Source: Jannaschia formosa (GTDB lineage Bacteria; Pseudomonadota; Alphaproteobacteria; Rhodobacterales; Rhodobacteraceae). Taken from it: a stretch of 64,000 nucleotides of DNA. The DNA lies in NCBI RefSeq assembly GCF_003340555.1, contig NZ_QPLJ01000002.1, positions 240,405-304,404 of the forward strand, in the 5' to 3' direction. The notes under the pieces were generated by a model. That model was given only the letters and a program-made list of their open reading frames with translations, had not been told where the DNA came from and searched no databases. Made by a program: the position numbers and the translations under genes. This document shows, in pieces, positions 38,246-46,972 of this stretch. Within the stretch, counting starts at the first letter, position 1, and every line of letters begins with the position of its first letter.

Positions 38246-40405
38246 ATGATCCGTCATCTTCTACTCGGGGCGTCCGCGCTCGCCCTGGCCAGTGCCGTGA
38301 ACGCGCAGGGCTTCGACCGCATCGCCAGCTTTCCGGTAACCTCCAACCTGCCCGAGGGCACCGATCCGGCGACCGAGACCGCGCCCGAAATCATCGCCGC
38401 CTCTGGGGACACGCTGGTCTATACCGACAGCCCGCTGGGCGCGCTGGGCTTCATCGACATCTCCGACCCGGCCCGCCCGCAGCCGCTCGGCGCGATGATG
38501 CTGGAGGGCGAGCCGACCTCGGTCGCGACCGCCGGCGGCCACGCGCTGGTCGGGGTGAACACCTCCGAAAGCTATACCGATCCCTCGGGCTACCTAGCCG
38601 GGATCGAGATCGCGACCCGGACCGAGGTCGGCCGCTGCGACCTGCCGGGCCAGCCCGACAGCGTCGCCATCGCGCCCGATGCGAGCTTCCTCGCCGTCGC
38701 CATCGAGAACGAGCGCGACGAAGACCTGAACGACGGCGTCCTCCCGCAGATGCCCGCCGGGTCGGTCTTCATGGTCGATCTGACCGCCGAAGGTCTGATC
38801 GACTGCGAGACCGCGCGCGTGGCCGACGTCACGGGCCTGGCCGAGGTCGCGCCTTCGGACCCGGAGCCGGAATACGTCTCGATCAATGCAGAGGGCGAGG
38901 TCGTCGTCACCCTGCAGGAGAACAACCATATCGTCGTGCTGTCCCGCACCGGCGAGGTGCGGTCGCACTTCCCCGCCGGCGCCGTCGACCTGACCGGCAT
39001 CGACGCGACCGATGCCGACGGCGCCGCGCGCGGCGCGCTCCGCTTCGAAGAGGACCAGCCGGGCCGCCTGCGCGAACCGGACGCGGTGGCCTGGATCGAC
39101 GCCGACCACTTCGCCACCGCCAATGAAGGCGACTACGAGGGCGGCGCGCGCGGCTGGACGATCTTCAATCAGGACGGAACCGTCGTCTACGAGAACGGCA
39201 GCGCGTTCGAGCGCGCCATCGCCGAGATCGGCCATTATCCCGACCGCCGCTCCGACGCGAAGGGGGTGGAGCCCGAGTCGGTCGCCTTTGCCGAGGTCGC
39301 CGGGACGCCCATGGTCTTCGTCGGGGCGGAGCGCGCTTCGGTCGTCGGCGTCTACGATGTGACCGATCCCGCCGCGCCGGTGCTGACACAGCTTCTCCCC
39401 TCGGGCGTCGGACCGGAGGGCTATGCGGTGCTGGCCGATCGCGGGCTGCTGGTGACCGCGAACGAGGGCGACCTTGGCGAAGACGGCGGCGCCCGGGCGC
39501 ATGTGATGATCTATGAATATGCCGACGATGCGCCCGTCTATCCGCATCTCACCTCGGCGGGTTCCGACGAACTGATCGGCTGGGGCGCCATGTCTGGCCT
39601 CGTGGCCGAGGGCGGGCTGCTCTATGCGGTCAACGACAGCTTCTACGGCGACCAGCCGCGGATCTTCACCATCGACCCGTCCGGGACGCCCGCACGCATC
39701 ACCGGCCATGTCGATGTCACCCGCGGCGGAAACCCGGCGCAGAAGCTGGACCTCGAAGGCATCGCCACGGACGGGCAGGGCGGGTTCTGGCTCGCCTCCG
39801 AGGGCCGGTCGGACCGGCTGATCCCCCATGCGCTCCTGCATGTCGGTCCCGATGGAGAGATCGGCGAGGAGATCGCGCTGCCCGAGGCGCTGCGCGACGT
39901 GGAACTCCGCTTCGGGATGGAGGGCGTGACCCGCGACGGCGATATGCTCTACATCGCGATCCAGCGCCCATGGCGCGACGACCCGGCGAACCACGTGAAG
40001 CTGCTGCGCTACGACCTTGCGGCCGAGGAATGGGGCGTCGTCCACTATCCGACCGAGCCCGCCGCAACCGGCTGGGTCGGCCTCTCGGAGATCGTCGCCC
40101 ATGACGGCGCGCTCTACCTGATCGAGCGCGACAACCTGATCGGCGAGGCCGCCCGGCTGAAGCAGATCACCCGCGTTTCGCTCGACGGGCTCGACTTCGT
40201 GCCCCTGGGCGAGACCCCGCCCGTCGCCACCAAGGAGGTCGTCCGCGACCTGCTCCCGGACCTGCGCGCCACCGGCGGCTATGTCGTCGACAAGGTCGAG
40301 GGCCTCGCCATCACGCCGGAGGGGACCGCCTACGTGGTCACCGACAACGACGGCGTCGATGACAGCTCGGGCGAGACGCTGTTCTTCTCGTTCGACCTGA
40401 ACTGA
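38246..40405 (+). CDS. Exported phytase-like esterase, beta-propeller protein
   Basis: 719 residues with a signal peptide (MIRHLLLGASALALASAVNA, then QG). The N-terminal part (about 25-400) has beta-propeller-type repeats with phrases such as LGFIDISDPARPQPL, PDSVAIAPDASFLAVA, EPDAVAWIDADHFATANEGD and GYAVLADRGLLVTANEGD, of the choice-of-anchor/LVIVD type. The C-terminal part (about 430-715), with LDLEGIATDGQGGFWLASEG, GMEGVTRDGDMLYIAIQ and VDKVEGLAITPEGTAYVVTD, matches the esterase-like phytase domain. Periplasmic or secreted; probably acts on phosphoesters. The ATG at 38246 follows AGGGGG by 5 bases. A possible Pho box lies upstream. Phosphate scavenging is the likely role. Confidence 0.85.
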   Translation: MIRHLLLGASALALASAVNAQGFDRIASFPVTSNLPEGTDPATETAPEIIAASGDTLVYTDSPLGALGFIDISDPARPQPLGAMMLEGEPTSVATAGGHALVGVNTSESYTDPSGYLAGIEIATRTEVGRCDLPGQPDSVAIAPDASFLAVAIENERDEDLNDGVLPQMPAGSVFMVDLTAEGLIDCETARVADVTGLAEVAPSDPEPEYVSINAEGEVVVTLQENNHIVVLSRTGEVRSHFPAGAVDLTGIDATDADGAARGALRFEEDQPGRLREPDAVAWIDADHFATANEGDYEGGARGWTIFNQDGTVVYENGSAFERAIAEIGHYPDRRSDAKGVEPESVAFAEVAGTPMVFVGAERASVVGVYDVTDPAAPVLTQLLPSGVGPEGYAVLADRGLLVTANEGDLGEDGGARAHVMIYEYADDAPVYPHLTSAGSDELIGWGAMSGLVAEGGLLYAVNDSFYGDQPRIFTIDPSGTPARITGHVDVTRGGNPAQKLDLEGIATDGQGGFWLASEGRSDRLIPHALLHVGPDGEIGEEIALPEALRDVELRFGMEGVTRDGDMLYIAIQRPWRDDPANHVKLLRYDLAAEEWGVVHYPTEPAATGWVGLSEIVAHDGALYLIERDNLIGEAARLKQITRVSLDGLDFVPLGETPPVATKEVVRDLLPDLRATGGYVVDKVEGLAITPEGTAYVVTDNDGVDDSSGETLFFSFDLN

Positions 40406-40449
40406 ATTCCACCCGAAGCCCTTTCACCGACGCATTGATCCGCATCTCA

Positions 40450-40480
40450 GGTCCGGCATCCCGCGGTGCCGGACCTTTTT
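40450..40480 (+). terminator. Rho-independent terminator after the phytase-like gene
   Basis: GGTCCGGCA, eight loop bases, TGCCGGACC, TTTTT. A perfect 9-bp stem with a T-run 45 bases after the stop. Confidence 0.93.
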
Positions 40481-40550
40481 CCTTCCTCGATCGCGGACCA
40501 CGCTTCCGGTTAACCGATCGTCAAGGTTAACGCGCCGGCTCTCTCATCTC

Positions 40551-40606
40551 GCCCGAAATACCTCGGGGGGCGAGCGAAGCGAGCGGGGGCAGAGCCCCCT
40601 CCCGCC
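40551..40606 (-). repeat. Copy F of the dispersed intergenic element
   Basis: On the minus strand: a region with GGGGGCTCTGCCCCC-type hairpin and CGCTTCGCTCG, then CCCCCCGAGGTATTTCGGGC. It matches copy D over roughly 55 bases in the hairpin half, while its core has diverged at the 3' end (it lacks CCACAGGAAG). It lies behind the YbbP-like gene's stop at 40651 in the order stop, hairpin, core. Confidence 0.65.
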
Positions 40607-40650
40607 TCGACGCTGGCGAGGGCGGCGGACCGCGGCGCCGTCCGGTCCGC

Positions 40651-43176
40651 TCACTCCTGCGCCCGGAGGATCCGCGCCGGCCGGGCCGCGAGCGGCCGCC
40701 AGGCGAAGGCCAGGCCGGCGAGCAGGGTCGCGAGCGCGCCGCCCAGCACGATGACCAGCGCCGAGACCGGTTCGAAGGCGTAGGGCGCTTCCATCACCAT
40801 GGTCAGCACGCCCCAGCCTGCGACGGCGCCGCCCGCGATCGCGACCACCCCCGCCGCCGCCCCCAGCAGCGCCGAGCGGATTGCGAAGCTCGTCAGGATC
40901 GTGCCGCGCGTGGCGCCCAGCGTCTTCAGGACCGAGGCCTCGAAGACACGCCCGCGCTCGCCCGCAGCAGCCGCGCCGATCAGAACGACGAAGCCCGTCA
41001 GCAGCGTCGCGCCCGCCCCCCAGGACGTCGCGGCGGCCAGCGCCGACAGCGCCTCGGTCACGAGGTCGATGGCGTCGCGCACCCGGATCGCCGTGATGTT
41101 GGGCGCGTCCCCCGCCACGTCGCGCAGCAGCTGCCCCTCTGCCTCCTCCTCGGCGTAGACGGTCGAGAGCCAGGTATGCGGCGCGCCCGACAGGGCGGCC
41201 TCGTTGAAGATCATCACGAAGCCGATGCCGCCCGACGAGAAGTCGACCTCGCGGAAGGAGGTGACCGTCGCCGTGATGTCGCGGCCGAGCACGTTCATCA
41301 CCACCTCGTCGCCGATCTCGACGCCGATCTCCTCCGCCTCCTCCTGCGCGAAGGAGATCTGCGGCGCGCCGTCGTAGCCCTCGGGCCACCACTCACCCGC
41401 CGTCAGCCGCGTCCCCGCCGGCAGCGCGTCGGCGAAGCTGATGCGCCGGTCGCCGCGGGTGACCCAGTGGTCGATCTCCCGCGCGGGCGTGCCGCCGATC
41501 GAGCGCACGACGCCGCCGAGCATGGGCGCATAATCGACGCGATTGACGGCCGGATCGCCCTGCACCCGCTCCAGGAAGCGCGACAACTGGTCGGGCTGGA
41601 TGTCGACGAAGAAGTAGGAGGGCGCGATCTCGGGCAGGTCGCGGTCGATGGCGGCGCGCATGTTGGCGTCGATCTGGCCAACGGCGGCCAGCACCGTGAG
41701 CCCCAGGCCCAGCGAAAGCACCACCGCCGTCGCCTCGCCGCCCGGGCCGCCGACGGCGCCGAGCGCGAGGCGCAGCGCGGGATGGCCGCGGGCGAGGCGC
41801 GTCCGCGCCAGCCTGCGCGACAGCGCCCGCACGCCCCAGGCCGCCCCGACCAGCACGACCAGCGCGGCAAGTATTCCGCCCGCGGCATAGAGCGCCAGCT
41901 CCGGAATGCCCGACAGCCAGGCCGAGAGCCCGATCAGCAGCGCCGCCGAGATGGCCAGCGCCGCCATGTAGCGCTTTCGCGGCAGGCCCCGCGCCGGGCC
42001 CGAGACGTCGCGGAAGAGCGACGCGGCCCGCACCTGCTCCGTCCGCGCGAGCGGCCAGAGCGTGAAGATCAGCGCCGTGAGCGCACCGTAGAGCGCCGCC
42101 TCGACCAGCGGAAAGGGATGGATGCCCAGCGCCACCGGCACGGGCAGGCGCGCCTCGATGAAAGGACCGGCGGCGAGCGGGATGAGGACACCGAGGATCA
42201 GGCCCAGCACGATGCCCACCGCGGCCAGCACGCCGATCTGCATCAGGTAGGCTGCGAAGATCGTCCTGCCTTCGGCGCCGACGGTCTTGAGCGTGGCGAT
42301 GACGGGGGTCTTGCGATCGAGATAGGCGCGCACGGCGGCCGAGACGCCGACCCCTCCCACGGCGAGGCCAGCGAGCCCGACCAGCACGAGGAAGGAGCCG
42401 ATCCGGTCGACGAAACGCTCCACCTGCGGGGCAGCGTTGCGGCGGTCGCGCCAGCGCGCGCCGGTTCCCTCCAGCTCCGTATCGGTCGCCGCCTTCAGGG
42501 CATCCAGCGCGTCGTCGGAGGTCTCGGCGGGCAGGAGCAGCCGGTACTTTGTTTCGTACATCGAGCCTTCGGAGAGAAGCCCCGACTCCTCCAGCGTGGC
42601 GCGGCGGACCAGCGTACGCGGACCGAGGCCGAAGCCGTCGGCCCCCGCGTCGGGTTCGCGCCGCAGAAGCGCGGTGATGGTCAGCGGCTTCGACCCGAGC
42701 CAGAGCGCGTCGCCGACCTCCAGCCCCAGACGGTCGGCCAGTACGGGATGGACGACGACGCCGTCGCCTGCCAGTGCCTCCTCGAGGGGGATCTCGGGCG
42801 AAAGCTCGACCTCGCCCACCAGCGGGTAGAGGTCGTCGACGGCCTTCACCTGGGTCAGCGCCCTGTCGGCCTCGGACCCATCGCCGGTCGCGGCCATCGA
42901 GCGGAAGTCGTGGATCTCGGACAGCGTGCCGAGACTCGCCAGATAGGCGCGCTCCGCCTCGGAGGCGCCGCGGAAGTCCCATTCGACCTCCACGTCGCCG
43001 CCGAGGATGTTGCGGCCCTCGCGCTCCAGCCCCTCGGTGATCGAGACCCGGACCGAGCCGACGGCGGCGATTGCCGCCACGCCCAGCGCAAGGCAGGCGA
43101 GGAAGATGTAGAAGCCCCCGAGCCCGCCGCGGAGTTCGCGCCCGGCGATGCGGGCAGCTTGCGTGAGCCAGTTCAT
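40651..43176 (-). CDS. FtsX-type ABC export permease (YbbP-like)
   Basis: 841 residues. Layout of the FtsX/MacB-type double permease: an N-terminal helix (FYIFLACLALGVAAIAAVGSV), a large periplasmic domain, a core of three helices around 265-390 (with FLVLVGLAGLAVGGVGVSAA), a second periplasmic domain and three final helices ending ARPARILRAQE. It works with the YbbA-like ATPase encoded just upstream, and pairs of this kind are next to lysophospholipase-type esterase genes in many bacteria, as here. The role may be in lipid or lipoprotein export. The ATG at 43176 is used; the longer frame overlaps the ATPase gene. Two palindromes lie in the 85-base spacer. Confidence 0.92.
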   Translation of the reverse strand: MNWLTQAARIAGRELRGGLGGFYIFLACLALGVAAIAAVGSVRVSITEGLEREGRNILGGDVEVEWDFRGASEAERAYLASLGTLSEIHDFRSMAATGDGSEADRALTQVKAVDDLYPLVGEVELSPEIPLEEALAGDGVVVHPVLADRLGLEVGDALWLGSKPLTITALLRREPDAGADGFGLGPRTLVRRATLEESGLLSEGSMYETKYRLLLPAETSDDALDALKAATDTELEGTGARWRDRRNAAPQVERFVDRIGSFLVLVGLAGLAVGGVGVSAAVRAYLDRKTPVIATLKTVGAEGRTIFAAYLMQIGVLAAVGIVLGLILGVLIPLAAGPFIEARLPVPVALGIHPFPLVEAALYGALTALIFTLWPLARTEQVRAASLFRDVSGPARGLPRKRYMAALAISAALLIGLSAWLSGIPELALYAAGGILAALVVLVGAAWGVRALSRRLARTRLARGHPALRLALGAVGGPGGEATAVVLSLGLGLTVLAAVGQIDANMRAAIDRDLPEIAPSYFFVDIQPDQLSRFLERVQGDPAVNRVDYAPMLGGVVRSIGGTPAREIDHWVTRGDRRISFADALPAGTRLTAGEWWPEGYDGAPQISFAQEEAEEIGVEIGDEVVMNVLGRDITATVTSFREVDFSSGGIGFVMIFNEAALSGAPHTWLSTVYAEEEAEGQLLRDVAGDAPNITAIRVRDAIDLVTEALSALAAATSWGAGATLLTGFVVLIGAAAAGERGRVFEASVLKTLGATRGTILTSFAIRSALLGAAAGVVAIAGGAVAGWGVLTMVMEAPYAFEPVSALVIVLGGALATLLAGLAFAWRPLAARPARILRAQE

Positions 43177-43202
43177 CGGAGTGCTCCGGCCCGGTCGGGA
43201 CC

Positions 43203-43244
43203 ATCCGCGGTCGACCGCGGATGCGCCTGCGGTCGACCGCAGGC
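43203..43244. repeat. Twin perfect 20-bp palindromes
   Basis: Two adjacent perfect palindromes of 20 bases each, at 43203-43222 (ATCCGCGGTC then its complement) and 43225-43244 (GCCTGCGGTC then its complement), sharing the central GCGGTCGACCGC. Separated by 2 bases. They sit between the ATPase stop (43262) and the permease start (43176). In RNA each would form a strong hairpin, possibly controlling permease expression; in DNA each could be a dimer site. Confidence 0.8.
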
Positions 43245-43261
43245 GGCGCAGGCCGCGCGGG

Positions 43262-43954
43262 TCATTCCGCCGCCTCGGCGGTGCGCCGCGTCTCCCGGTC
43301 GAGGCGGCCATCGACCAGCCGGATCGTCCGGTCGCAGCGGTCGGCCAGTTCCTGGCTGTGGGTGACCAGCACCAGGGTCGCGCCGTGGCGGTCGCGCAGG
43401 CCGAAGAGCAGGTCCATGATCGCCTCGCCGGTCGCCTGGTCCAGGTTCCCCGTCGGCTCGTCGGCCAGCAGCACGTCCGGGCGCGGCGCCGCGGCACGGG
43501 CCAGCGCCACGCGCTGCTGCTCGCCGCCCGACATCTGCGCCGGGTAGTGGCCGGTGCGATGGCCGAGGCCCACCGCCTCCAGCTCGGCGGCGGCGCGGTC
43601 GAAGGCGTCGCGCGCGCCGGCCAGCTCAAGCGGGGTGGCGACGTTCTCCAGCGCGGTCATCGTCGGGATCAGGTGGAAGGACTGGAAGACCACCCCCATA
43701 TGTTCGCGGCGGAAGCGGGCGAGCGCGTCCTCGTCCATCGCCGTCAGGTCGTTGCCCAGCGCCTCGACCGAGCCGGAGGTGGCGCGTTCCAGCCCGCCCA
43801 TGAGCATGAGGAGAGACGACTTGCCCGATCCAGACGGCCCGACCAGCCCCACCGTTTCCCTGGCCGCCACGTCCAGCGAGATGTCGTGCAGGATATCGAC
43901 CATCCCCGCATTGCCTTGCAGCGAGAGCGATACGTCGCGGAGCGACAGGACCAT
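43262..43954 (-). CDS. ABC export ATPase (YbbA-like)
   Basis: 230 residues, one ATPase domain. Walker A GPSGSGKSSL, Q-loop MGVVFQSFHLIPTMT, signature MSGGEQQRVALARA, Walker B VLLADEPTGNLD, and H-loop LVLVTHSQELA. This wording is typical of MacB/LolD-like exporters. GGAGG precedes the ATG at 43954. Its start overlaps the divergent frame of the GDSL esterase: CCATGG at 43952-43957 holds an ATG on each strand. It is first in the unit, then the palindromes and the permease. Confidence 0.94.
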   Translation of the reverse strand: MVLSLRDVSLSLQGNAGMVDILHDISLDVAARETVGLVGPSGSGKSSLLMLMGGLERATSGSVEALGNDLTAMDEDALARFRREHMGVVFQSFHLIPTMTALENVATPLELAGARDAFDRAAAELEAVGLGHRTGHYPAQMSGGEQQRVALARAAAPRPDVLLADEPTGNLDQATGEAIMDLLFGLRDRHGATLVLVTHSQELADRCDRTIRLVDGRLDRETRRTAEAAE

Positions 43955-43997
43955 GGGGAACCTCCGGGCGGTATGGCGTTCCGCTCGATATGGGGCG

Positions 43998-44660
43998 GTG
44001 CGGGCAGTGAACAAGGCGGTTCAGTTCTGCGTGATCGCGGGCGGCGTGACGCTGGCCAATCCGGCGGCGGCCGAGCCCGTCACCGTCGTCGCGCTGGGCG
44101 ATTCGCTCACGGCGGGCTACGGCCTGCCCGAGGGGGAAGGCTTCGTGCCGCAACTGCAGGACTGGCTCGACGCGCGGGGGCTGGAGGTCGAGATCGTCAA
44201 CGCCGGCGTCTCGGGCGACACGACGGCGGGCGGGCTGGCGCGGCTGGACTGGGCTTTGTCGGAAGAGGCGGACGCGATGATCGTGGCGCTGGGCGGCAAC
44301 GACCTGCTGCGCGGCATCCCGCCCGCCTCCTCCCGCGCCAATCTCGACGCGATCCTGGCCGAGGTGGCCGAGGAGCGGGGGCTGCCGGTCCTGCTGATCG
44401 GGCTCGAGGCGCCGGGCAACTACGGGCCGGCCTTCAAGGCGGCCTTCGACGAGATGTACCCGGCGCTCGCCGAGCGGTACGGGGCGCTGCACGAGGTGTC
44501 GTTCCTCGGACCGCTGATGGCGGAGATGAGCGCCGGCGAGGCCCGCGCCCGCTACATGCAGGGGGACGGAATCCATCCGAACCGGGAGGGCGTGGCGGTG
44601 ATCGTCGAGGCGATCGGGCCGCGCGTGGCGGAGCTGGTGGCGCGGGCGGGGGAGAGCTGA
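43998..44660 (+). CDS. GDSL-type arylesterase / lysophospholipase (TesA-like)
   Basis: 220 residues from a GTG at 43998; signal peptide up to about AAAEP. The SGNH hydrolase blocks are present: block I VVALGDSLTAGYG with the catalytic Ser, block II GVSGDTTAGG, block III ALGGNDLLRG, and block V DGIHPNREG with Asp and His. Periplasmic; cleaves short acyl or thio esters or lysophospholipids. The start is uncertain: an ATG at 43953 is in frame, lies in the same CCATGG as the divergent ATPase start, and gives a longer N-terminus; another GTG is at 44007. Divergent from ybbA. Confidence 0.9.
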   Translation: MRAVNKAVQFCVIAGGVTLANPAAAEPVTVVALGDSLTAGYGLPEGEGFVPQLQDWLDARGLEVEIVNAGVSGDTTAGGLARLDWALSEEADAMIVALGGNDLLRGIPPASSRANLDAILAEVAEERGLPVLLIGLEAPGNYGPAFKAAFDEMYPALAERYGALHEVSFLGPLMAEMSAGEARARYMQGDGIHPNREGVAVIVEAIGPRVAELVARAGES

Positions 44661-44681
44661 GCCGCGGCGATTCCTCGTCAG

Positions 44682-44749
44682 GCGGGGGAGGGGGCTCTGC
44701 CCCCGCCCGCTTCGCTCGCCCCCCCCGGAGTATTTTCGGCCACAGGAAG
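44682..44749 (+). repeat. Copy D of the dispersed intergenic element
   Basis: Hairpin GGGGGC, TCT, GCCCCC (44690-44704), a CGCTTCGCTCG-like stretch, then the core CCCCCCGGAGTATTTTCGG and CCACAGGAAG (44721-44749). It lies behind the esterase stop in the order stop, hairpin, core, between convergent genes. The remaining bases to the cpdB stop at 44870 contain nothing else I can name. Confidence 0.78.
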
Positions 44750-44869
44750 GACGGGCCCGCGCGGTCCGTGCCGGTGTTGAAGCGGTGGATCGCTCGCTTG
44801 ACCGAGGCTCCATCCGGAGGGAGTCCGGAATGGGCCCGGGCGAGCGCGAGGCTCGCCCGGTCTCCGTCG

Positions 44870-46828
44870 TCACATGGTCATGCGGTAGCGCAGGAAGCCC
44901 TCGTCGGAGGTTCCGATCTCTTCCAGCGTGACGCCCGGGACGCCATCGGCATAGGCCGCGCCGCCGGGGCCGGTCTCGAAGATGGCGCTCGTGTTCTCCA
45001 TCGGGACGAAGGACCAGTTCGCGTCGGCCGAGGGGCTGATCGTTCCCTGTTCGACGATGTAGCGCACGATCACGTCGCGGTTGGTGTCCGGCGCCTCGAG
45101 GATGATCGTCGAGCCGTCCGCGCCGGGGAAGGATCCGCCGCCCGAGGCGCGGTAGTTGTTGGTCGCGATCACGAACTCCTGCTCCGGGTCGATGGGCTGG
45201 CCCTGATAGGTCAGGTTCACGATCCGGTTGGCATCCGGGTTCGCCACGGCGCCCTCGCTGTCGAAGCGGGCGGGCTGGCTCAGGTCGATCTGGTACTCGA
45301 CCCCGTCGATCACGTCGAAATTGTAGCTCGGGAAGTCGGGGTTGAGCAGGGTTGCGTCCTGCGCGCCGGGCTCGATCTGGTTGAACATGCCCGCCGACCG
45401 CTCCAGCCAGTCCTTGACCTGCTGGCCGGTGACGCGCACCGCGCGCACCGTGTTCGGGTAGAGATACAGGTCCGCGACGTTGCGGATCGCGACGTCGCCC
45501 GTGGGCACGTCGGTATAGTATTCGGCGCCGCCCCGGCCGCCCGCCTTGAAGGGCGCCGCTGCCGATAGGACAGGCAGGCCTTCATGCGCGGTGCCGATCA
45601 GCAGCGGTTCGACATACCAGCGCTGGGCGTTCGAGACGATCTGGACCGAAGGGTCGTCGGCCACGAGCGCGAAGTAGGAATGCAGCGGCGCGTCCGTCTT
45701 TCCGACCGCGCGGCGAACATAGGCGAGGGTCGCCTCGTGCTCCTCCTCGGTTGCGGCGAGGACTTCCTCGTCGCTCTCGATTTGAGGCTGCCAAGACCGG
45801 TCTTCCTGCCGGACCGCGATGGGGCGCAGCGACTGCTCCGAGGCGGCGATGCGCCAGCCGGAGCCGTCGCGCTCCAGCATCAGGTCGACGAGGCCCATAT
45901 GCGAGCCCCAGAAGCCCGGCATCACGGCGGGCTTGCCGTGGATCGTGCCGGCCTCCGCGTCGACATGCTCGAGCCCGGCATAGGCCGCGCCCGGGAACTC
46001 CTGGTGGTGGTGACCGGTCAGGACGACGTCGATCCCCGGCACGGCGGCGAGGGGGACGGAGGCGTTCTCCATCATCTCTTCGTATTGCGATGGTCCGATG
46101 CCGGAATGGCTGAGCGCGATGACGATGTCGGCGCCTTCCTCCCTCATCCGGGGCACATATGCCTCGGCAGTCTTGACGATGTCGCGCACCTGCACGTTGC
46201 CTTCGAGGTGGCGGCGGTCCCAGGTCATGATCTGCGGCGGGGTGAACCCGATGATGCCGATCCGGATCGGCGCCGTCTCTCCGGCGCCGTCGGTGATCTC
46301 GCGGTCGAGGATGACGTAGGGGGGAACGAGGGTCTCGTCCTCGGTGGGGGTCGCCCCGAGGGTCCTGGCGACGTTGGCCAGCACGACCGGGAACCCGGCC
46401 CCTGCGAGCGACTTCATCAGGAAGTCGAGCCCGTAGTTGAACTCGTGGTTGCCGATGGTCGCGGCGTCGAAGCCGACCACGTTCATCGCCTCGATCACCG
46501 GGTGCATGTCGCCGTCCTTCATGCCCCGCTCATAGGCGATGTAGTCGCCCATCGGGTTGCCCTGAAGGAAATCGCCGTTGTCGAGCACGATGGCGTTGCC
46601 GCTCTCGGCGCGCAGGTTCTCGATCAGCGAGGCGGTGCGGGCCAGGCCCACGGTATCGACCTGGCGGTCGCCGTAGTAGTCGTAGGGCCAGACATGGACG
46701 TGCAGGTCGGTCGTCTCGGCGATCCGCAGATGCGCCTGGCCCGCCTGGGCGCGGGCGGCGAAGGGGTGCACGAGGATCAGGCCGGTGGCGGCGGTCGAGG
46801 CGAGGAAGTCGCGGCGGGTCAGGGGCAT
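44870..46828 (-). CDS. cpdB: 2',3'-Cyclic-nucleotide 2'-phosphodiesterase / 3'-nucleotidase
   Basis: 652 residues. The N-terminus MPLTRRDFLASTAATGLILV is a twin-arginine signal (RRDFLA), so the folded protein reaches the periplasm. Metallophosphatase motifs: ETTDLHVHVW, DNGDFLQGNP, IGNHEFNYGLD, ALSHSGIG and LTGHHHQEFPG. The C-terminal 5'-nucleotidase domain has ATNNYRASGGGSFPG. It hydrolyses 2',3'-cyclic nucleotides and then 3'-nucleotides, releasing nucleoside and phosphate for scavenging. Cleavage signals and divergent copper-binding gene upstream; no Pho box recognised. Confidence 0.94.
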   Translation of the reverse strand: MPLTRRDFLASTAATGLILVHPFAARAQAGQAHLRIAETTDLHVHVWPYDYYGDRQVDTVGLARTASLIENLRAESGNAIVLDNGDFLQGNPMGDYIAYERGMKDGDMHPVIEAMNVVGFDAATIGNHEFNYGLDFLMKSLAGAGFPVVLANVARTLGATPTEDETLVPPYVILDREITDGAGETAPIRIGIIGFTPPQIMTWDRRHLEGNVQVRDIVKTAEAYVPRMREEGADIVIALSHSGIGPSQYEEMMENASVPLAAVPGIDVVLTGHHHQEFPGAAYAGLEHVDAEAGTIHGKPAVMPGFWGSHMGLVDLMLERDGSGWRIAASEQSLRPIAVRQEDRSWQPQIESDEEVLAATEEEHEATLAYVRRAVGKTDAPLHSYFALVADDPSVQIVSNAQRWYVEPLLIGTAHEGLPVLSAAAPFKAGGRGGAEYYTDVPTGDVAIRNVADLYLYPNTVRAVRVTGQQVKDWLERSAGMFNQIEPGAQDATLLNPDFPSYNFDVIDGVEYQIDLSQPARFDSEGAVANPDANRIVNLTYQGQPIDPEQEFVIATNNYRASGGGSFPGADGSTIILEAPDTNRDVIVRYIVEQGTISPSADANWSFVPMENTSAIFETGPGGAAYADGVPGVTLEEIGTSDEGFLRYRMTM

Positions 46829-46916
46829 GGGCTCTCTCCGAATCTCCTGGTCGGCAGGCTACACCCTTCCTCCGCCCGCGCATCGGTTTTGTGACGCGAC
46901 GTGCAGGGCGACGTTG

Positions 46917-46938
46917 GGGAACCTGCTCGCAGGTACCC
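46917..46938. promoter_or_regulatory. Dyad upstream of the copper-binding protein gene
   Basis: GGG, A, ACCTGC, TC, GCAGGT, A, CCC: a 22-base near-perfect dyad 34 bases upstream of the ATG at 46973. The spacing resembles operators of MerR-type metal regulators such as CueR, but no -10 box is evident and no such regulator gene is in the window. Confidence 0.4.
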
Positions 46939-46972
46939 GGTTGGGCCGATGCAACCTGAAGAGGAGCGACCG

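Noticed and set aside
46829-46972. Possible Pho box upstream of cpdB
   Set aside because: CGTCGC words occur 12 bases apart, not 11, and only twice, so I do not call a site.
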